Shown here: positions 62,665 through 64,000 of the stretch, in pieces
How the letters are laid out: the number at the start of each line of letters is the position of its first letter
Numbering within the stretch: position 1 is the first letter of the stretch
Source: Sinosporangium siamense
GTDB lineage: Bacteria > Actinomycetota > Actinomycetes > Streptosporangiales > Streptosporangiaceae
Direction: 5' to 3'
DNA: 64,000 nt
NCBI RefSeq assembly: GCF_016863435.1
Contig: NZ_BOOW01000030.1
Coordinates: forward strand, 1-64,000
The notes under the pieces: generated by a model
Databases searched by the model: none
Seen by the model: only the letters and a program-made list of their open reading frames with translations
What the model was told of the DNA's origin: nothing
Translations under genes and position numbers: made by a program

Positions 62665-63639
62665 ATGAGGGCCGTCGTGACCGGAGGAGCCGGTTTCCTG
62701 GGATCGTATCTATGCGAGAGCCTGGTCGAGCGCGGTGCCGAAGTGATCTGCATGGACAGTCTTCTGACCGGGTCGCCGCACAACGTCGAACATCTGCTGC
62801 GCCTCCCAAGTTTTCAGCTTCTGGAATGCGACCTTACGGGCTTCGTCCATGTCCCTGGGGACGTGGACTTGGTGATGCACTTCGCCTCTGCGGCCTCTCC
62901 CCTCGATTACCAGCGCTACCCCATAGAAACCCTGAAGGTCGGCAGCATAGGCACGTTGCACGCGCTGGGGCTCGCCAGAGAGAAGGGAGCCAGATTCGTC
63001 CTGGCTTCGACCAGCGAGGTGTACGGTGATCCGCTGGAACATCCTCAGCGCGAGACATATTGGGGCAACGTTAACCCTATCGGACCTCGCAGCATGTATG
63101 ACGAGGCCAAGCGCTTCGCGGAATCGCTGACCACGGCATATCGCAACTCCCACGGCGTCGACACGGGCATTGTGCGGATCTTCAACACCTACGGTCCTCG
63201 AATGCGTCCGCACGATGGGAGAGCTATCCCGACCTTCATCAATCAGGCCCTCGCCAACGAGCCGATCACAGTTGCCGGCGACGGACGGCAGACTCGTTCC
63301 ATCTGCCATGTCGACGATACAGCCGCCGGAATTCTCGCTCTAGTCGACAGCGATGTCTCCGGACCGGTCAATATCGGCAATCCCACGGAAGTCTCCATGA
63401 TCGAACTTGCGACGATCATTAGGGAATTGGCGGAATCGTCCTCGCCCATACGGTTCGTCGAACGCCCTGTCGACGATCCGGCGGTACGCCGTCCGGATAC
63501 CACGCTGGCGGAGACGCTACTCGGATGGCGGCCTAAGGTAGATCCCATTACCGGGCTTCGCCGTACGATCCGCTGGTTCGCCGAGGAGGCGGCGGGCGTG
63601 GAGGCAAAGCCAACATGGAGCACGTCAACGGCCTTTTAG
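62665..63639 (+). CDS. NAD-dependent epimerase/dehydratase, UDP-glucuronate decarboxylase-like
   Basis: ATG 62665 with GAGGGGGAG five bases upstream begins a 324-residue extended [83 protein letters not shown] (Y-x3-K), [36 protein letters not shown]. The R-S-M-Y-D-E-A-K-R signature is that of UDP-glucuronic acid decarboxylase (UDP-xylose synthase). It would supply a pentose or a related sugar to the glycan. It is the last gene of the operon; a strong hairpin follows. Confidence 0.92.
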   Translation: MRAVVTGGAGFLGSYLCESLVERGAEVICMDSLLTGSPHNVEHLLRLPSFQLLECDLTGFVHVPGDVDLVMHFASAASPLDYQRYPIETLKVGSIGTLHALGLAREKGARFVLASTSEVYGDPLEHPQRETYWGNVNPIGPRSMYDEAKRFAESLTTAYRNSHGVDTGIVRIFNTYGPRMRPHDGRAIPTFINQALANEPITVAGDGRQTRSICHVDDTAAGILALVDSDVSGPVNIGNPTEVSMIELATIIRELAESSSPIRFVERPVDDPAVRRPDTTLAETLLGWRPKVDPITGLRRTIRWFAEEAAGVEAKPTWSTSTAF

Positions 63640-64000
63640 GAACGAGGAGCAGCGGCCCGTAGGTGTCTTCGCGAATTAGGTGGGACGGAACCTCTTCGAC
63701 GCTGCCGGGCGCCACTCCAGTTTTGCCCTGCCTCCCACATCCTTAGGGCCGGAGGGGCTAAACTCGCAAATAGTGAGCTCCGTCCGGGCTGCGAACGGAG
63801 CTCACGCTCCATGAGCGACTCGACGAGCACCGGCGCCGATTCCGCGCTATCGGCGAAATGGACGGTGGCGGCTACCCTGGCAGCCCGTCCGACCTAATAG
63901 TTTGATGTTCACAGCGATCTGCATGAGATTGATATTGACGAGACAGCACACCAGTGATTAATGGGACATTAGCCGCTACCAGTCCAAAGTGGTGACCAAT
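63640..64000. other. 3' flank of the heptose operon
   Basis: No gene is recognisable in the 361 bases to the window end. The region contains the hairpin at 63773-63805 and becomes A+T-richer after about 63890. Confidence 0.45.
63773..63805 (+). terminator. hairpin terminator of the heptose operon
   Basis: GTGAGCTCCGT at 63773-63783 and ACGGAGCTCAC at 63795-63805 are perfect 11-bp arms around an 11-base loop. There is no T run, as is usual for actinobacterial hairpin terminators. It lies about 130 bases after the last stop codon. Confidence 0.7.

Noticed and set aside
51880-63639. Aminoglycoside or nucleoside antibiotic gene cluster
   Set aside because: Heptose genes and a carbamoyltransferase fit such clusters, but no aminotransferase, cyclitol synthase, nucleoside or resistance gene is present, and the many glycosyltransferases fit a surface glycan better.
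1-64000. CRISPR array or cas genes
   Set aside because: I found no series of regularly spaced short repeats and no Cas-like protein; the only repeats are the tRNA-scar pair and the leader pair.

Overview
The window is high-G+C DNA with densely packed, translationally coupled operons and GTG/TTG starts, which points to a filamentous-type actinobacterium (Actinomycetota; a Streptosporangiales-like host is my guess from the protein flavour, not a proof). I see no rRNA gene and no complete tRNA gene.

Region 1 (1-14.2 kb) is a mobile or defence-type island. It holds a frameshifted tyrosine recombinase, a 1338-residue protein with an N-terminal PD-(D/E)XK-like (Cap4/DUF4297-like) nuclease, a long TPR-like middle and a C-terminal PIN-like segment, an 821-residue protein with a second PD-(D/E)XK site, and an A+T-richer gene ending like DUF6414 proteins. 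It then decays into gene debris: frameshifted hypotheticals, half an AbrB permease, a resolvase tail, the 3' half of a tRNA-Pro, and a 134-nt direct repeat that carries the tRNA terminator.

Region 2 (14.2-43.1 kb) is a large CoA-thioester catabolic cluster: two thiolases, six acyl-CoA dehydrogenases, four crotonases, three MaoC-type proteins, a CaiB-type CoA-transferase, an AtuA-type protein, an amidase, a metal-dependent cyclase-family hydrolase, a nitroreductase, an SDR, an acyl-CoA thioesterase and a three-gene ABC importer, around one TetR-family gene. Eight copies of a palindromic site with core CTAC-N3-GTAG sit in front of its transcription units, including the TetR gene, so I propose one regulon. 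The substrate is unknown; the gene set fits activation, beta-oxidation and ring opening of a cyclic or branched acid.

Region 3 (43.1-51.8 kb) mixes decayed fragments (HTH regulator, molybdopterin oxidoreductase tail, ornithine/arginine decarboxylase, ATP-dependent DNA ligase) with small intact genes (CDGSH Fe-S protein, SRPBCC protein, STAS protein, SDR) and a three-gene operon of methyltransferase, haem-oxygenase-like iron enzyme and glycosyltransferase.

Region 4 (51.9-63.6 kb) is a heptose glycoconjugate cluster. GmhA-like isomerase, an HldE-like kinase/nucleotidyltransferase and a GmhB-like phosphatase could make NDP-heptose. Two GT9 heptosyltransferase-like enzymes, a GT4 and two other glycosyltransferases would use it or related sugars. 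A carbamoyltransferase, an SDR and a UDP-glucuronate-decarboxylase-like enzyme would decorate or supply sugars. Most genes overlap by one to four bases.
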